Assembly: GCA_950097015.1 (NCBI GenBank)
Contig: CATNEN010000001.1
Location: forward strand, 19,782,501-19,846,500
Source: Macrostomum hystrix
Taxonomy: Eukaryota; Platyhelminthes; Macrostomidae
DNA: 64,000 nt
Direction of reading: 5' to 3'
Made by a program: the position numbers and the translations under genes. Below the pieces are notes generated by a model, which saw only the letters and a program-made list of their open reading frames with translations, had not been told where the DNA came from and ran no database searches. Positions 10,497-22,680 of the stretch are shown one piece after another (position 1 is the first letter of the stretch; each line of letters begins with the position of its first letter).

Positions 10497-13400
10497 TCAG
10501 CGGCACTCCCACACCTTCACCGTCTGGTCAACGCACCCGCTGGCCATGTAGGGCGATTTCCTGTGAAAATCGATTGTGGTCACAAAGTGAGTGTGCGCGT
10601 CCAGAGTTTTGGTGTTGCGCTTGTTGGCCAGATCCCACACTCGGATGGTCTTGTCGTCAGAGCAGGACACTAGATACTTGCCGCCAGGGTGGAACAGGAC
10701 CGACCGGACCCAGTTGTCGTGCCCGATCAGTGTGAATAGGCACAGCTGGGCGCTGGTGTCCCAGCACTTGATTACTCGATCCCTGCGAAATTGAGGGGTG
10801 AATTGTGATTTTGTGACTGAGGATTGGGATTTTATGACTAAGGATTGGGATCATGTTACTAAGGATTGGGATTTTGTGACTAAGGAATGGGATTTTGTGA
10901 CTAATTATTGGGATTTTGTGACTAAGGATTTGGATTTGTGACTAATGATTGGGATTTTGTGACTAATGATTGAGATTTTGTGGCTGAGGATTAGGATTTT
11001 GTGACTGAGGATTGGGATTTTGTGACTAATGATTGGGATTTTGTGGCTGAGGATTAGGATTTTGTGACTGAGGATTGGGATTTTGTGACTAATGATTGGG
11101 ATTTTGTGGCTGAGGATTGGGATTTTGTGACTGAGGATTGGGATTTTGTGACTGAGGATTGGGATTTTGTGACTGAGGATTGGGATTTTGTGACTAAGGA
11201 TTGGGATTTTGTGATTGAGGATTGAGATTTTGTGACTAATGATTGGGATTTTGTGACTGAGGATTGGGATTTTGTGACTAATGATTGGGATTTTGTGGCT
11301 GAGGATTGGGATTTTGTGACTGAGGATTGGGATTTTGTGACTGAGGATTGGGATTTTGTGACTAATGATTGGGATTTTGTGACTGAGGATTGGGATTTTG
11401 TGACTAAGGATTTGGATTTGTGACTAATGATTGGGATTTTGTGACTGAGGATTGGGATTTTGTGACTGAGGATTGGGATTTTGGAGACTAGGGATTGGGA
11501 TTTTGTGACTAATGATTGGGATTTTGTGACTGAGGATTGGGATTTTGTGACTGAGGATTGGGATTTTGGAGACTAGGGATTGGCGGTTTGTGAGCGAGGA
11601 TTTTGTATTGTGTGAAAACGGGCTTGGGATTTTGGGACAAAGGATTCGGATTTCTCGAATTGGGAATGGGGACTGTTTATAAAGGTTAAGGAGAATTTAT
11701 GACTAACGATCAGGACGTTCTGACAGACAGTAAGATCGAGATGTAATGACATGGTAATTGTGATCAAGTAAAAAGCAAACATCACTAAAGACAACCGACC
11801 TGCCGGCGCTGACAAGATACGGTCCGGGCCGTCTGTTAGCATCGCCACCTGCCGCCTGACAGACAGCCTCCTTGGCATTGTCGGGTGCCCAGGCCACTGC
11901 TTCCACAACGTTCTCGTGCTCGCGCAGGTCGGCCTTGCACTCCTTGGTGGCCACCAGCCACACCCTTACAGAGTGATCGTTGGAGCAGGACGCGATCAGG
12001 GTGCCATCGGGCGAGACACGGACCATCCGGACCCACTGCTGGTGTCCTGCCAGGGTCTTCACGCAGTAGCCGGTGGACACCTCCCACACCTGCATGGGGT
12101 GGACGGAATTACGCTTATTTACATAGTTTGAATTATTCTTGAGACTTTGGGATCAATCTGGAGACTTTGGGATCATTCTTGAGACTTTGGGGTCATTCTT
12201 AAGACTTTAGGATCATTCTGAAGACTTTGGGATCATTCTTAAGACTTTAGGATCATTCTGGAGACTTTGGGATCATTCTGAAGACTTTAGGATCATTCTT
12301 GAGACTTTGGGATCATTCTTGAGACTTTGGGATCATTCTGAAGACTTTAGGATCATTCTTGAGACTTTGGGATCATTCTGAAGACTTTAGGATCATTCTT
12401 GAGACTTTGGGATCATTCTGAAGACTTTAGGATCATTATTAAGACTTTGGGATCATTCTGAAGACTTTAGGATCATTCTTGAGACTTTGGGATCATTCTT
12501 GAGACTTTGGGATCATTCTGAAGACTTTAGGATCATTCTTGAGACTTTGGGATCATTCTGAAGACTTTAGGATCATTCTTGAGACTTTGGGATCATTCTG
12601 AAGACTTTAGGATCATTATTAAGACTTTGGGATCATTCTGAAGACTTTAGGATCATTCTTGAGACTTTGGGATCATTCTTGAGTCTTTGGAATCATTCTG
12701 AAGACTTTGGGATCGTACTGAAGACTTTGGGATCATTCTTGAGACTTTGGGATCATTCTGAAGACTTTGGGATCATTCTGAAGGCTTTGGGATCATTCTT
12801 GAGACTTTGGGATCATTCTTGAGACTTTGGGGTCATTCTTGAGTCTTTGGGATCATTCTTGAGACTTTGGGATCATTCTTGAGACTTTGGGATCATTCTG
12901 AAGACTTTGGGATCATTCTTAAGACTTTGGGATCAATATGGAGACTTTAGGATCATTCTGAAGACTTCGGGATCATTCTGAAGACTTCGGGATCATTCTG
13001 AAGATCGCTCACCTTGATAAGCTGGTCGCGGCCGGCGGAGACCAGAAAGTCACCAGACGGAGTGAAATGAACAGACGAAACATTGTGATCGTGGCCAGAT
13101 AAAGTCTTCAAGCATTCGTAGGTTGAAAAATCCCACAGCTTGACCTGCAGATCGTGCGAGCAGGAGGCTAAGAGCTTGCCAGCTGTATCGAATGCCAGAT
13201 CCTGCACAGAGTTGGTGTGACCCTTCATAGTGCGCTCAAACTCCCCGGACTCATAGTCCCACACCTTGATGGTGGCGTCTTCGCTGGCTGACACCATCTG
13301 GGCGTAGACTGGGTGGAATTTGACGCAGGTCACGGGACCCCGGTGACCCTGGAACTCGTGCTTGGCAGGCGGCCTGGGAATCCATTCGGTTGGCGAGCGC

Positions 13401-13657
13401 TTGTCTCTGGACGGAGCGCCAACGTTGATCTCGCTCTCGGCGTCCGATAATTTCTTCTCTAAATCGTGCACTTTCTTCTGCAGGCGAATCACCGAGGTCC
13501 ATTTCTTCTGGAGCAGATCTTCGTACTTCTTATCGATTTCGCCTTGAAGATCGGATTCTTCTTTAAACTGCTCAAATGTCTTTGAGTAGCCTTGAGATTT
13601 GAGATAGTCGGCTATGGCTTTGTTGAGTTCCTCGCGCTGTCTCTGTGACAATACCAT
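10497..13657 (-). CDS. PAFAH1B1: LIS1 / PAFAH1B1 dynein regulator, three coding exons
   Basis: Coding exons, in transcript order, are 13657-13013, 12089-11800 and 10782-10497: 1221 nt, 406 residues plus stop (vertebrate LIS1 is 410). The junctions are CAAG|GTGAGC to ATGCAG|GTGTGG (phase 0) and GGCAG|GTCGGT to TTCGCAG|GGATCG (phase 2). The N-terminus has the LisH dimerisation motif (about residues 7-39, [20 protein letters not shown]), then a coiled coil (about 50-80) and seven WD40 blades, for example [20 protein letters not shown], ending [11 protein letters not shown]1 binds dynein, NDEL1 and microtubule-associated partners, and controls nuclear and organelle transport; in some animals it also serves as a PAF acetylhydrolase subunit. 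Both introns are occupied mostly by minisatellites. No promoter was identified. The gene is divergent from the PDE1 candidate first exon at 19609. Confidence 0.97.
10795..11582. repeat. 21-bp minisatellite filling LIS1 intron 2
   Basis: Units of 21 bp with core GGATTGGGATTTTGTGACT and variable ends (GA, AA, AAT). It starts 13 bp upstream of the acceptor-side boundary of the last LIS1 exon and fills most of the 1017-bp intron. Confidence 0.96.
12125..13005. repeat. 20-bp minisatellite filling LIS1 intron 1
   Basis: Units are GAGACTTTGGGATCATTCTT and AAGACTTTAGGATCATTCTG. A block of nine units is duplicated: 12281-12460 and 12461-12640 look identical by eye, a 180-bp higher-order period. The array ends within about 10 bp of the LIS1 donor at 13012. 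Confidence 0.97.
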
Positions 13658-15489
13658 GATGCTGTTGGCTGGCCTGCCTGAAGCTGCAGATCAAGTTGAT
13701 CATGTTTTATCATTTGTACATCACATTGTCACATTTCTATGTCTTAGGTCACGAGCCCGAATTTTAGCTGGTGTAATTAAGGCAATGCTATTATTGATCT
13801 ATTCAGATTAAATTGCTTACATAACAATATCTCCTTGAACTTAAATACAATTGCAGTGCCATTTTACTTGAAATGTCTTATTTTGCTAACCAGGCCTTTT
13901 AAAAGCTCTAAAGTTTGTGCCTTCACTTAAAATTGATCAAATGGCTTGCACCATTGTGAATTAGCTGTACATTGAGATTTTGTTTTGTTTTTTGAGGAAA
14001 TAATATTAAATATTATTTTTAATAGGAAACTAATTCGTAGAGCAAACCTCATTAATACAAATAATTAGTAATTTAATTTTGCTAGCAATATAGGCTAAGC
14101 CACACAAATTCTAAATATACATCTGCATACCATTTATATATCTAACCCACAATAAGGATTCTGTCATGTTTGCTAAACATTTTTAGAACACATTCTTGAC
14201 AGTAGGCATACACTTTCAACGCATTTCTCATTCAACTATCAGTCGATTTTAGCAAAATAAAACAAAACAATTTTCTTTCAATCCTATTTAGAAGTTTTTC
14301 TAAAACTAAAAGAATGTTGTTTTAGTTGTTTGGCAAAAATTTTGTTATGTTAGGTCAAAACTGATCAAGAATTTTATGTATCATCAAGCCAAACATGGAA
14401 TCTCAAGTCAGTTTTTTTACTACAAAAGTAAGACAATAGAAAAAGACAGCAAAGGAAGTTCATAAAATTTTAAGGAAAAAATAATAGGAAATTAAAAAAA
14501 ATTATTGCCTCTTTTTCTAACGAATGCTCAAACTGTTATTCCAAAGTGGCAGTATTTAATCTTAAACAGAAAAGACTGTACTTACAAATTGTACATCATT
14601 TAATTTTGTATAAAGTTTCAAAATAATTGTGTTATGTTTTACTTTGGGCTATCATTCTGGCCAAAACTTTTTAAATATCCTATTAAACAGTTTTGAATAG
14701 TTTTCTAGCCTGTATTTGACTTAAAAAATGCTATACATTTACTAATAGCAGATAAACTTATTTTTTGTAAAAACCTAATAAAAATGTATACTAATTTGGG
14801 TATAATATTATGGTGAAAATTTGACAAAATTTGGTTGAGCCATTTGGGTGATAGTCTATTGCAAACAAACTTGCAAGCAAGCTCAAGATTTGTTATTTTA
14901 GTTTATTTGATGATCAACACAATCATATTCACAACTCATAAGACAACTATTTTTGTTACTTAATTATTGTTTCATCTAATTATTTTCTATTCAGGTAAGG
15001 AAGACACAAATTGTAATACTAGAGTTTAATTATTTTATAGTAATGTTATCTATTATTGATAAAAAGTTCTTTTACTGTGTTACTAATTAGGACTATTTGT
15101 ACAATTCAGGACTATTGGATAGCAAGGTAATTTAAAAAGTGTCACATTAAAAAGTTAGGTGATTTAGGCCTAACAAAAGATCTACACAATACACATGTGC
15201 AAAAAGACAGTGACAAAAATAGAGTATATATTTTTCAACTATATTAATTTATATTTGCTACTAGCTTTTTTTGCCCGTTGTTTTTGGGGCAGAAATTTAA
15301 AGCAAAGCAGTAAGCAATTCACGTCTCTGTATTAACTTTATAGTGAAGGTCACCATTTATTTATTTACTGCATTAATGAAAAGTGAAGAGTTTGTTTAAG
15401 GGCGTTTTAAGTAAAAAATAAGTGAAAAGTTTGTCCAAACAGCCCCCTCTTGATTACTTCTTTAGAAACATGTCTCTTAGCCACTCCTC
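13658..15489. other. AT-rich intergenic spacer upstream of LIS1
   Basis: Unique AT-rich DNA containing the presumed LIS1 promoter and any 5' untranslated exon. GCTTCAG|GC at about 13675-13682 on the minus strand could be an acceptor for such an exon. No coding region is recognised. Confidence 0.5.
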
Positions 15490-15497
15490 TATACAGT

Positions 15498-15771
15498 CAG
15501 TGGCAGATCCAGGAATTTTGTTTTGGGGCGGTCTGTCAGGGGAGCGCCATGAGAATCACAGAGGGGGTGCCAGCGGCCGAAAAAGGGCGCCAGGAACCAA
15601 GAAAGGGCGCCAGCGGCTGAAAAACGGGAGCCAGCGGCTGAAAAAGGGGCGCCAGCGGCCGAAAAGGGGCGCCAGTGCTGCGACTGGCGCCCCTGGTGGG
15701 GGCATCTTATTCCCATGATTAAAATTTAGGGGGGGCGACTGCCCCCCCGCCCCCCCCTAAATCTGCCTCTG
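15498..15771. mobile_element. Non-autonomous hAT-like MITE with 8-bp target duplication
   Basis: The 274-bp element starts CAGTGGCAGATCCAGG and ends CCTAAATCTGCCTCTG, imperfect terminal inverted repeats of the CAGNGGCAGAT type typical of hAT MITEs. It is flanked by an exact 8-bp duplication, TATACAGT (15490-15497 and 15772-15779). The interior has short GC-rich direct repeats built on GGGCGCCAGCGGC and a C/G run near the 3' end. There is no transposase. Confidence 0.88.
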
Positions 15772-15923
15772 TATACAGTATGCATGTACACGCATAGACA
15801 TAAGGAAAATAGCCATGACATAACAATAACAATGTCAAAGAAACAAAATTAAACTGTTTCAGAGTTCAGAGTTAGACAGGTCAAGGTCAATTCGTGACTA
15901 CTTTTCTATTAATTGCTTGCGAG

Positions 15924-16619
15924 TCACCTCAAGGCCTGGGGATACACCACATTCTTCGTTCTTCCCCTTGGTGCGAAAATGAATAGGCCAGCTGGAGTTC
16001 CAACACGGGAGCAGGCGACATAAAGCTGCCCATGCGAGAAGCACGGAGTCTCCAGGTTGATGCCAGCCACCTTCAGCGACTGTCCCTGAGCCTTGTTAAT
16101 AGTCATCGCAAAGCACACTCTCACAGGGAACTGCAGTCGCTTGAACTGAAATGGCAGGTCCGTGGGGATAATTGGAATCCGGGGAACGAACACAGACTCT
16201 CCTCTGCCAGATCCAGTCATTATCGTGGCCTCAATCACGTGTGGGAAGAGCCGCCTGACTATCAGTCTGGTGCCGTTACACAGCCTTGGCGCATTCAGGT
16301 TGCGGAGGAGCATAATTGGTGCCCCAACTTTCAGCTGCAAGTTGTGCGATGGAGTTCCAGGAGGATCTAGAGAGTTCAGAAACTCAACAGGATACTCCAC
16401 AGCGGTGTCATCAGTCAACGTTGTATCAATTGACTTGTAGGTTAAAACTGCACCTGGCAACTCCTGAAGCAGTTGGTAGTTAATTTCGTTGGCGGCATCA
16501 TTTCTAGGACACAGAATTGCCCTCTCTGACAGCCAGTCAACGTCAGCATATCGAGAGAAATAGGCTGGCTGGAGAGAAATATCAACCGGAGAGCCCTGCG
16601 CACTGGGACGCCACCGCAC
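15924..16619 (-). pseudogene. Helitron PIF1-like helicase, C-terminal remnant
   Basis: A 231-codon open frame matches the end of RepHel helicases: DWLSERAILCPRNDAANEIN, then LKVGAPIMLLRNLNAPRLCN, MTINKAQGQSLKVAG (motif V region) and LYVACSRV (motif VI region), ending NVVYPQAL as is usual for the family. The Walker A and B region and the Rep nuclease with its two-Tyr centre are absent, and upstream sequence is unrelated to helicase, so the gene is 5'-truncated and cannot support transposition by itself. The frame itself carries no stop, so the decay is fairly recent. The first ATG is arbitrary. Confidence 0.9.
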
Positions 16620-17109
16620 TCACCGCACTCAGTCTCAGTGCTGCTTGGGGGCCAGTAGACAGTCTAGGGGTTTGGGCTGTGTACATTCACGGCTTGAAAT
16701 ACAATGTACAGTCTGGGGCTTCGGCGCCCGGGGAAGGGAGGGGGTGGCTGTAATAAAATTTGGCCCGCAGAGTGGCGGAGGGGAGTTGGGGTGGCTGTCC
16801 TCGGAAAACAAAAAGTGACTCACTTTGAGATGATGCAGCTTTGCTCTGGATTGAGTAGAGATGTTCAAAATTGACAGCATTGTTGGAAAACATGTAAAGT
16901 GTAAGTGGATCAAATTTGGAGAAAATCTGACAAAGTGGGGCGACGATATGTCGAATTGAGTGATTTTTTGACGATTTTTGAGCAGTTTTTTGCACTTTTG
17001 AGCAGGAAGGAAATGATTTTTCGGGAATTTGAGTAGCCTATTGCACTCAGCGTAGGTGGTTTTAGGTATGTGCAAAGTTTGGTGCGATTTGGTTGAGCGG
17101 TTTCGGCGT

Positions 17110-17196
17110 CTATAAAGACAAAAGGTTGCACACACACACACACACACACACACAGACAGACAGACAGACAGAGTTTTCACTTTTATATATATAGAT
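17110..17196. repeat. (CA)n-(GACA)n-(TA)n simple repeat
   Basis: CA dinucleotides at about 17129-17152 pass into CAGA tetranucleotides, then a TATATATA run. It is part of the element end described at 15840-17196. Confidence 0.85.
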
Positions 17197-19480
17197 ATAA
17201 AAGTTACATATGTATGACCTAGGCCTAGCAGGTTTTACAGAGTCAGTTTTAAAAGTAATTGTCTTTCTCATAGAGACAGACAGACCATACACCAACTTTG
17301 TCATACAAAAATTCTAGTCATAGTCAAAGAAATTTTCTGTAATTATGTATCTATTAATCATGTAAACAGTCAATATTAAATGTTATGATATCTGATAAAA
17401 AATAATAACAATAAAATACATTAGTTTGGTACCTTTGTACTTAGTTTTCTTGTAAATCGTGTGCTAAGCGAATCTAGTATAATGTTACATAAAATAGTCA
17501 AGTGTCTCGCGATGTAAGCCCCATGACGATATGCAGTTACGTTTAACATAACTTGAATATCAGTGACTTTGGCTTAGGAAACTTCCACTTTTAAAGTAAA
17601 ATATATTTAAAACAACAGATCAGTTAACCAATACTGAGCGAAAGGTATACTTAATGAAGACGAACTAATTTTTAATAGATTATATTCCAAGACAAGTAAA
17701 TAGAATTTAAATTGATTAAAGAAAATTCATGACTAAATGAAGCCTTTCGCAGGAGTAATCGCAGCTGAAAAAAACATACTATCCACTTAAATACAGCTTT
17801 TAATTAACAATAAAATTAAAATTATGTTTTACTTTGAAAAGCCCGGAAAATGCGTTTGTAAAATGCAATTGAAATAAATGTTGATCAAAACAGAGACTTC
17901 ATCTTATTATTCAGGGACTGTACTTACTCTTACTTGCTCTATTAATTTCCAAACCAGTTTTTCCTAAAAAGTGAGTCATCTGTGCGCAATAGTTCCATAT
18001 AATGAATAAGGTACAAAGGTACCAAAGACTCAATGGTTGAAATTTTGTCAGTTACGTAATATCGTAATTGAAACTACGTCGGGCGTAGGACGATTATAAT
18101 TATAACATTATATTTTTGTAATTATAAAATATGTAAATTATAAGATCGAAAACCAATTGCGAACAACATGGAACAGCCAGTTGTGAAACCGAAATGGGTA
18201 TTAATTTCGAGAATCGGTTTCGCCCAGTATACATTGCTTAATTAGACGATTCTTATTTGACTTACAACCTAGAAGTTTACTTCTACAAATTACTGAAATA
18301 ATTACCACACATGGACATTCTCGGAATGCTCTATTTCAAATTGAAGCAGCTCTTTCAATTCGCAGAACTTTTAGTTGAACGTCTAAAGAAACAAAATTAG
18401 GCTAGAATTTGTTTAAAAAAATATGTTTAATTGTTTACTGCCAAGCTGGTTATAAACTAATTGTGTGTAGGACTAAGCGAATTAACATTTGATACTCTCG
18501 CTGAATTGATTTCGACAATGCTTTCACAAGCAGTGTATTGCAAATAATTTATCATTTCTCTAATATAAATCTTGTTTATAATAAACAAACTATAACCAAG
18601 CATACATTTATCGGAGTGTCGTCTAGAATGTAGCTTCATTACCAGCTGTGTGTTACCTTTAGTATATTTTTAACAAAGCTGACCCCAAAACACCTACATT
18701 CAGCCATAGCAATGCCCAGCTTTTTCTCTAATCTGTTTTTTCAATTTACGGCTCTCAAATTGCCAACTAAAATCGCCACCGTAATAACCGAGTCTATGCT
18801 CACACGCAGCAAAGCGGTTATATATACTTATCTCTAGCCCCAGCCCTAATATGTTTGTGCAATCTGGCTGTTTGTTTAAGCACAGGTTCCAAGGACTGTC
18901 GTAGACAAAAAAACTTGGCATTCGAAAAACTAAAAGTTGGATATATACGAGCGTATATATATATAGAGAGAGAGAGAATTGCGGGACTAAGAAAAACAAA
19001 TTAATGATAAGAGGGCAATTTGACAACTGCAAGAGAATGAAATGGCCAATAGAAGACAATTTGAGATAGCCATTTTGACACGACTGCTATAGTGGTTTGA
19101 GATTTCCAATGCTAAATGAAATTCTGTATGTACACACGCACACACTCTCACACACACTCTCACAGTTCGGGCGCACGAATCGACAGTGGAACAATGAATA
19201 CTGGTCAGCTAGTTCTCTGTCTGTAACTTCTACCCGCATTCTCGCCTGCATTTGCTGATGTAAAAAAAGACTTAATCGCTTTTTCGGTTCCATTCCGTCG
19301 CTTGTCTTTCTTCTTTCTTGTTCGTGCCAGCTTTTTTTTCTTCTCTCTCAAATTAAACTTCTGAACGGTGGGGCAGTCCGCTGGTTAACCCGGTGTGCAC
19401 TTTGAGCTGCGACTACAACGCTAAAGACAGAGATAGATAGAAGAGAATAGGGACAGTGGAGTAAAGCTGAGAGGTTTATC
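17197..19480. other. AT-rich intergenic spacer
   Basis: No gene is recognised on either strand. A short TA/GA run occurs at 18952-18976. This spacer separates the divergent LIS1 and PDE1 transcription units. Confidence 0.5.
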
Positions 19481-19608
19481 GCGCATTGCTTGTAAGTTAG
19501 AAGAAGCAGCTAAGGTAACTCCGATAAAAAGAACAGAAAGCCGGTGGATAACTGAGAAAATACTTTCGCAAACCAAAGTTCCAGTGTTCAGGCCAGCTGG
19601 TCAGTGGG

Positions 19609-19681
19609 ATGGAGCTGTATCGAACTAGGCGCGATTTTAATAGCATTCGGGTCGCCTACAGAGACAAGCGAAACCGATTGG
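19609..19681 (+). CDS. Candidate PDE1 first coding exon (N-terminal variant)
   Basis: ATG at 19609 opens 24 codons of a basic peptide (MELYRTRRDFNSIRVAYRDK) and ends in a consensus donor, TTGG|GTGAGTAAC, leaving phase 1. The basic, amphipathic composition would suit the variable N-terminal calmodulin-binding segment of PDE1 enzymes. Joined to 20616-20766, 23079-23194, 34733-34883 and the catalytic exons, every junction keeps phase and the total is 2034 nt (677 residues). Phase agreement alone is weak proof (about one in three per junction), and no homology was recognised in this exon. Confidence 0.45.
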
Positions 19682-19824
19682 GTGAGTAACTTCACTTGAG
19701 CACCACTGCTTATAGCCAATGGTGCTGTAGCGCTGGCCCAGAGTTCAAGTCTCAGATTTGTTTTGGAATTCGCTTTTAGTCAGATTGGCACCAGAAAGAC
19801 ACTAGAACGGAAGGCAAGAGAGAG

Positions 19825-20610
19825 ATGACACAGGGGAGAGATGACACAGGGGAGAGATGAGACAGGGGAGAGATAAGACAGCGAAGAGATGAGACAGGGG
19901 AGAGATGAGGCACGGGAGAGATGAGACAGGGAAGAGATGAGACAGGGGAGAGATGAGACAGGGGAGAGATGAGGCACGGGAGAGATGAGACAGTGGAGAG
20001 ATGAGACAGCTAGGGAAGAGATGAGACAGGGAAGAGATGAGACAGGGGAGAAATGAGACAGCGGAGATTGAGACGGGGAGAGATGAGACAGGTGAGAGAT
20101 GAGACAGGGAAGAGATGAGACAGGGGAGAGATGAGACAGGGGAGAGATGAGACAGGGGAGAGATGAGACAGGGAAGAGATGAGACAGGGGAGAGATGAGA
20201 CAGGGGAGAGATGAGACAGGGGAGAGATGAGACAGGGGAGAGATGAGACAGGGAAGAGATGAGACAGGGGAGAGATGAGACAGGGAAGAGATGAGACAGG
20301 GGAGAGATGAGACAGGGAAGAGATGAGACATGGGAGAGATGAGACAGGGGAGAGATGAGACAGGGAAGAGATGAGACAGGGGAGAGATGAGACAGGTGAG
20401 AGATGAGACAGGTGAGAGATGAGACAGGTGAGAGATGAGACAGGTGAGAGATGAGACAGGGGAGAGATGAGACAGGGAAGAGATGAGACAGGGGAGAGAT
20501 GAGACAGGGGAGAGATGAGACAGGGAAGAGATGAGACAGGGGAGAGATGAGACAGGTGAGAGATGAGACAGGTGAGAGATGAGACAGGGAAGAGATGAGA
20601 CAGGGGAGAC
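19825..20610. repeat. 16-bp minisatellite in putative PDE1 intron 1
   Basis: Units of 16 bp, AGAGATGAGACAGGGG, with AGGGAA and AGGTG variants. The AGGTGAGA form (about 20090 and several copies at 20390-20460 and 20550-20580) creates donor-like CAG|GTGAGA sites in the sense orientation. Long serine/leucine frames on the minus strand are artefacts. Confidence 0.96.
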
Positions 20611-20615
20611 AGCAG

Positions 20616-20766
20616 ACAGGAAAGGCGTGAGAGTGGTTCAGGAGGGCCATTGGGCAGGTATCACCAGTTTGCAAGCCGTATCTGAGGGTCACTGCCGACC
20701 CCTGCATGGTCCAGCACTTCTGACGGTTGAACTAAAAGAACTCTGCCAAAACGCCACCACCTGCAG
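20616..20766 (+). CDS. Candidate PDE1 second exon
   Basis: A 151-nt open segment enters at phase 1 after GACAGCAG and leaves at phase 2 through ACCTGCAG|GTGAGG. It encodes about 50 varied residues (for example VSEGHCRPLHGPALLTVELK, then LCQNATTC). The acceptor AG lies inside the last, decayed unit of the 16-bp array. An alternative acceptor, TTGGGCAG at 20651-20658, keeps the same phase and shortens the exon. No family similarity was seen; support rests on splice signals, phase and position. Confidence 0.35.
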
Positions 20767-20984
20767 GTGAGGCGGTCAGCCTAGGCGGCAGCGCCCACAG
20801 AGTCCAGGCAGCGGGGGCGTCGGCTGATCAGCCGATTAACAGCAATGGGGTGTTCAGCCTGCCGCAGACTGACGTGAGTTGACTAGTCGTGATCTGTGAA
20901 CCGTGAACTTAAGATTAGAGATCGGGAACACGGCACATGTTAGAGAAGAAAGTGATGAGATGGAAGAGAGAGATGGGATATATG

Positions 20985-21135
20985 GGAGAGATAACAGACC
21001 GTAGATAGATAACAGACGGGAGAGATAACAGACGGGAGAGATAACAGACGGGAGAGATAACAGACGGGAGAGATAACAGACGGGAGAGATAACAGACGGG
21101 AGAGATAACAGACGGGAGAGATAACAGACGGGAAA
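20985..21135. repeat. 16-bp minisatellite
   Basis: About nine units of AGATAACAGACGGGAG. Its period equals that of the array at 19825-20610 and the sequence is related (AGAT..AGAC.GGGAG), so the two arrays, on either side of the candidate exon 20616-20766, probably share an origin. Confidence 0.95.
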
Positions 21136-21229
21136 GAGATAGGAGACGGTAGTTATACAGAAAGAAGAGATAAGAGATGGGATTGAGATGAGACATGGAG
21201 AGATGAGTGATAGAGTCACAGACAAGTGA

Positions 21230-22011
21230 GATTAGGTTTCACAATAGCTATAGAATCCATTGTTGGTCAAACACTCGACTGTAAATTCATAATGAAAATT
21301 GAATCATGGACTGAGGAGATATTCCTTAACGCCTTTCAATCATTCTACGAAATCACTAAAGTACGCGCGCTAAAGTATTTTCATATACAAATCAATATAT
21401 CAATATTGTCTGTTAAAATGAAGCCCCGCTTAGGTTTGATAAGATTTCGATATAAAAAATGCAGCAAATCACTCAGTCAATACGCATTGCAGTTGGGGTG
21501 GTGATTTGAGTTGTACTCTAAAGTGCGGATTTTCAACACGCGCATTAGTGCGTCAAAGCTACTTCACTAACTAGACACGGATTTCTAGTTTTGATCCGAT
21601 AAGTTGTGTGATTGGCTATTGGAAGTTACTAACACTTAACTTTCAGCTCTTACCAAATGCCTACAATGTGTTGCCAGTGAGATACTGGCCCCCATGGTTA
21701 CTTCAACAGTTTTTTACCTCTAGCACACACACACAGAGAGAGAATTCAACTTGGTGAAATAACTCAAAACTCTAAAACTCTAGAAAACGAGTACAGGAGC
21801 CGTTCAGAACAGAAATTTTGGCAGCTGATCGTAGTTTGTAAGTAAGAAAAAGTTTTTTCTTTTGAGGAGAATACAATCCTAGAAGCAAATAAATAATTGG
21901 TGAGTTAACATCGTTTAATTAGTTTTCATTTGAATAAATGCGATTTATTCACCGACAGTAGACAAATGCAACGACGAAAATTTACTCGCAAAATTTTTGT
22001 TGTGCCTTTCT
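21230..22011. other. Unique intronic or spacer DNA
   Basis: AT-rich unique sequence with a short CA/GA run at 21727-21744. No coding region is recognised. Confidence 0.5.
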
Positions 22012-22680
22012 GGTGTCAGGGAAGGATCTCTGTGGTGTCAGGGAAGGATCTCTGTGGTGTCAGGGAAGGATCTCTGTGGTGTCAGGGAAGGATTTCTGTG
22101 GTGTCAGGGAAGGATCTCTGTGGTGTCAGGGAAGGATTTCTGTGGTGTCAGGGAAGGATTTCTGTGGTGTCAGGGAAGGATCTCTGTGGTGTCAGGGAAG
22201 GATCTCTGTGGTGTCAGGGAAGGATTTCTGTGGTGTCAGGGAAGGATCTCTGTGGTGTCAGGGAAGGATCTCTGTGGTGTCAGGGAAGGATTTCTGTGGT
22301 GTCAGGGAAGGATTTCTGTGGTGTCAGGGAAGGATCTCTGTGGTGTCAGGGAAGGATCTCTGTGGTGTCAGGGAAGGATTTCTGTGGTGTCAGGGAAGGA
22401 TTTCTGTGGTGTCAGGGAAGGATCTCTGTGGTGTCAGGGAAGGATCTCTGTGGTGTCAGGGAAGGATTTCTGTGGTGTCAGGGAAGGATCTCTGTGGTGT
22501 CAGGGAAGGATCTCTGTGGTGTCAGGGAAGGATCTCTGTGGTGTCAGGGAAGGATTTCTGTGGTGTCAGGGAAGGATCTCTGTGGTGTCAGGGAAGGATC
22601 TCTGTGGTGTCAGGGAAGGATCTCTGTGGTATCTGGGAAGGATCTCTGGGGTGTCAGGGAAGGATTTCTGTCATGTCAGT
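22012..22680. repeat. 22-bp minisatellite
   Basis: About 30 units of 22 bp with core GTGTCAGGGAAGGATCTCTG, alternating GATCTCTG and GATTTCTG. All three plus frames are open because no stop occurs in the unit; the 244-258-codon frames are repeat translations. Confidence 0.97.

Larger units (their letters stand above)
15840..17196 (-). mobile_element. Internally deleted Helitron/Helentron-like element (inferred extent)
   Basis: On the minus strand the right end (about 17196) begins with a TA-rich run, then (GTCT)n/(GTGT)n, then TTTATAGACGCCGAAACCGC followed by CAACCAAATCGCACCAAACT, the kind of 5' region I recall from invertebrate Helitron-type elements. At the left lies the C-terminal part of a Helitron helicase in the same orientation. 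Together they suggest one element that lost its Rep domain and most of the helicase. Exact ends and target site were not established; the two parts could also be independent insertions. Confidence 0.5.

Noticed and set aside
11883-12142. Plus-strand frames opposite LIS1 exon 2
   Set aside because: They are antisense shadows of a conserved WD40 exon with GC-rich codons.
16635-17180. 181-codon minus frame upstream of the helicase remnant
   Set aside because: It spans the CA/GACA simple repeat and has no helicase or Rep features.
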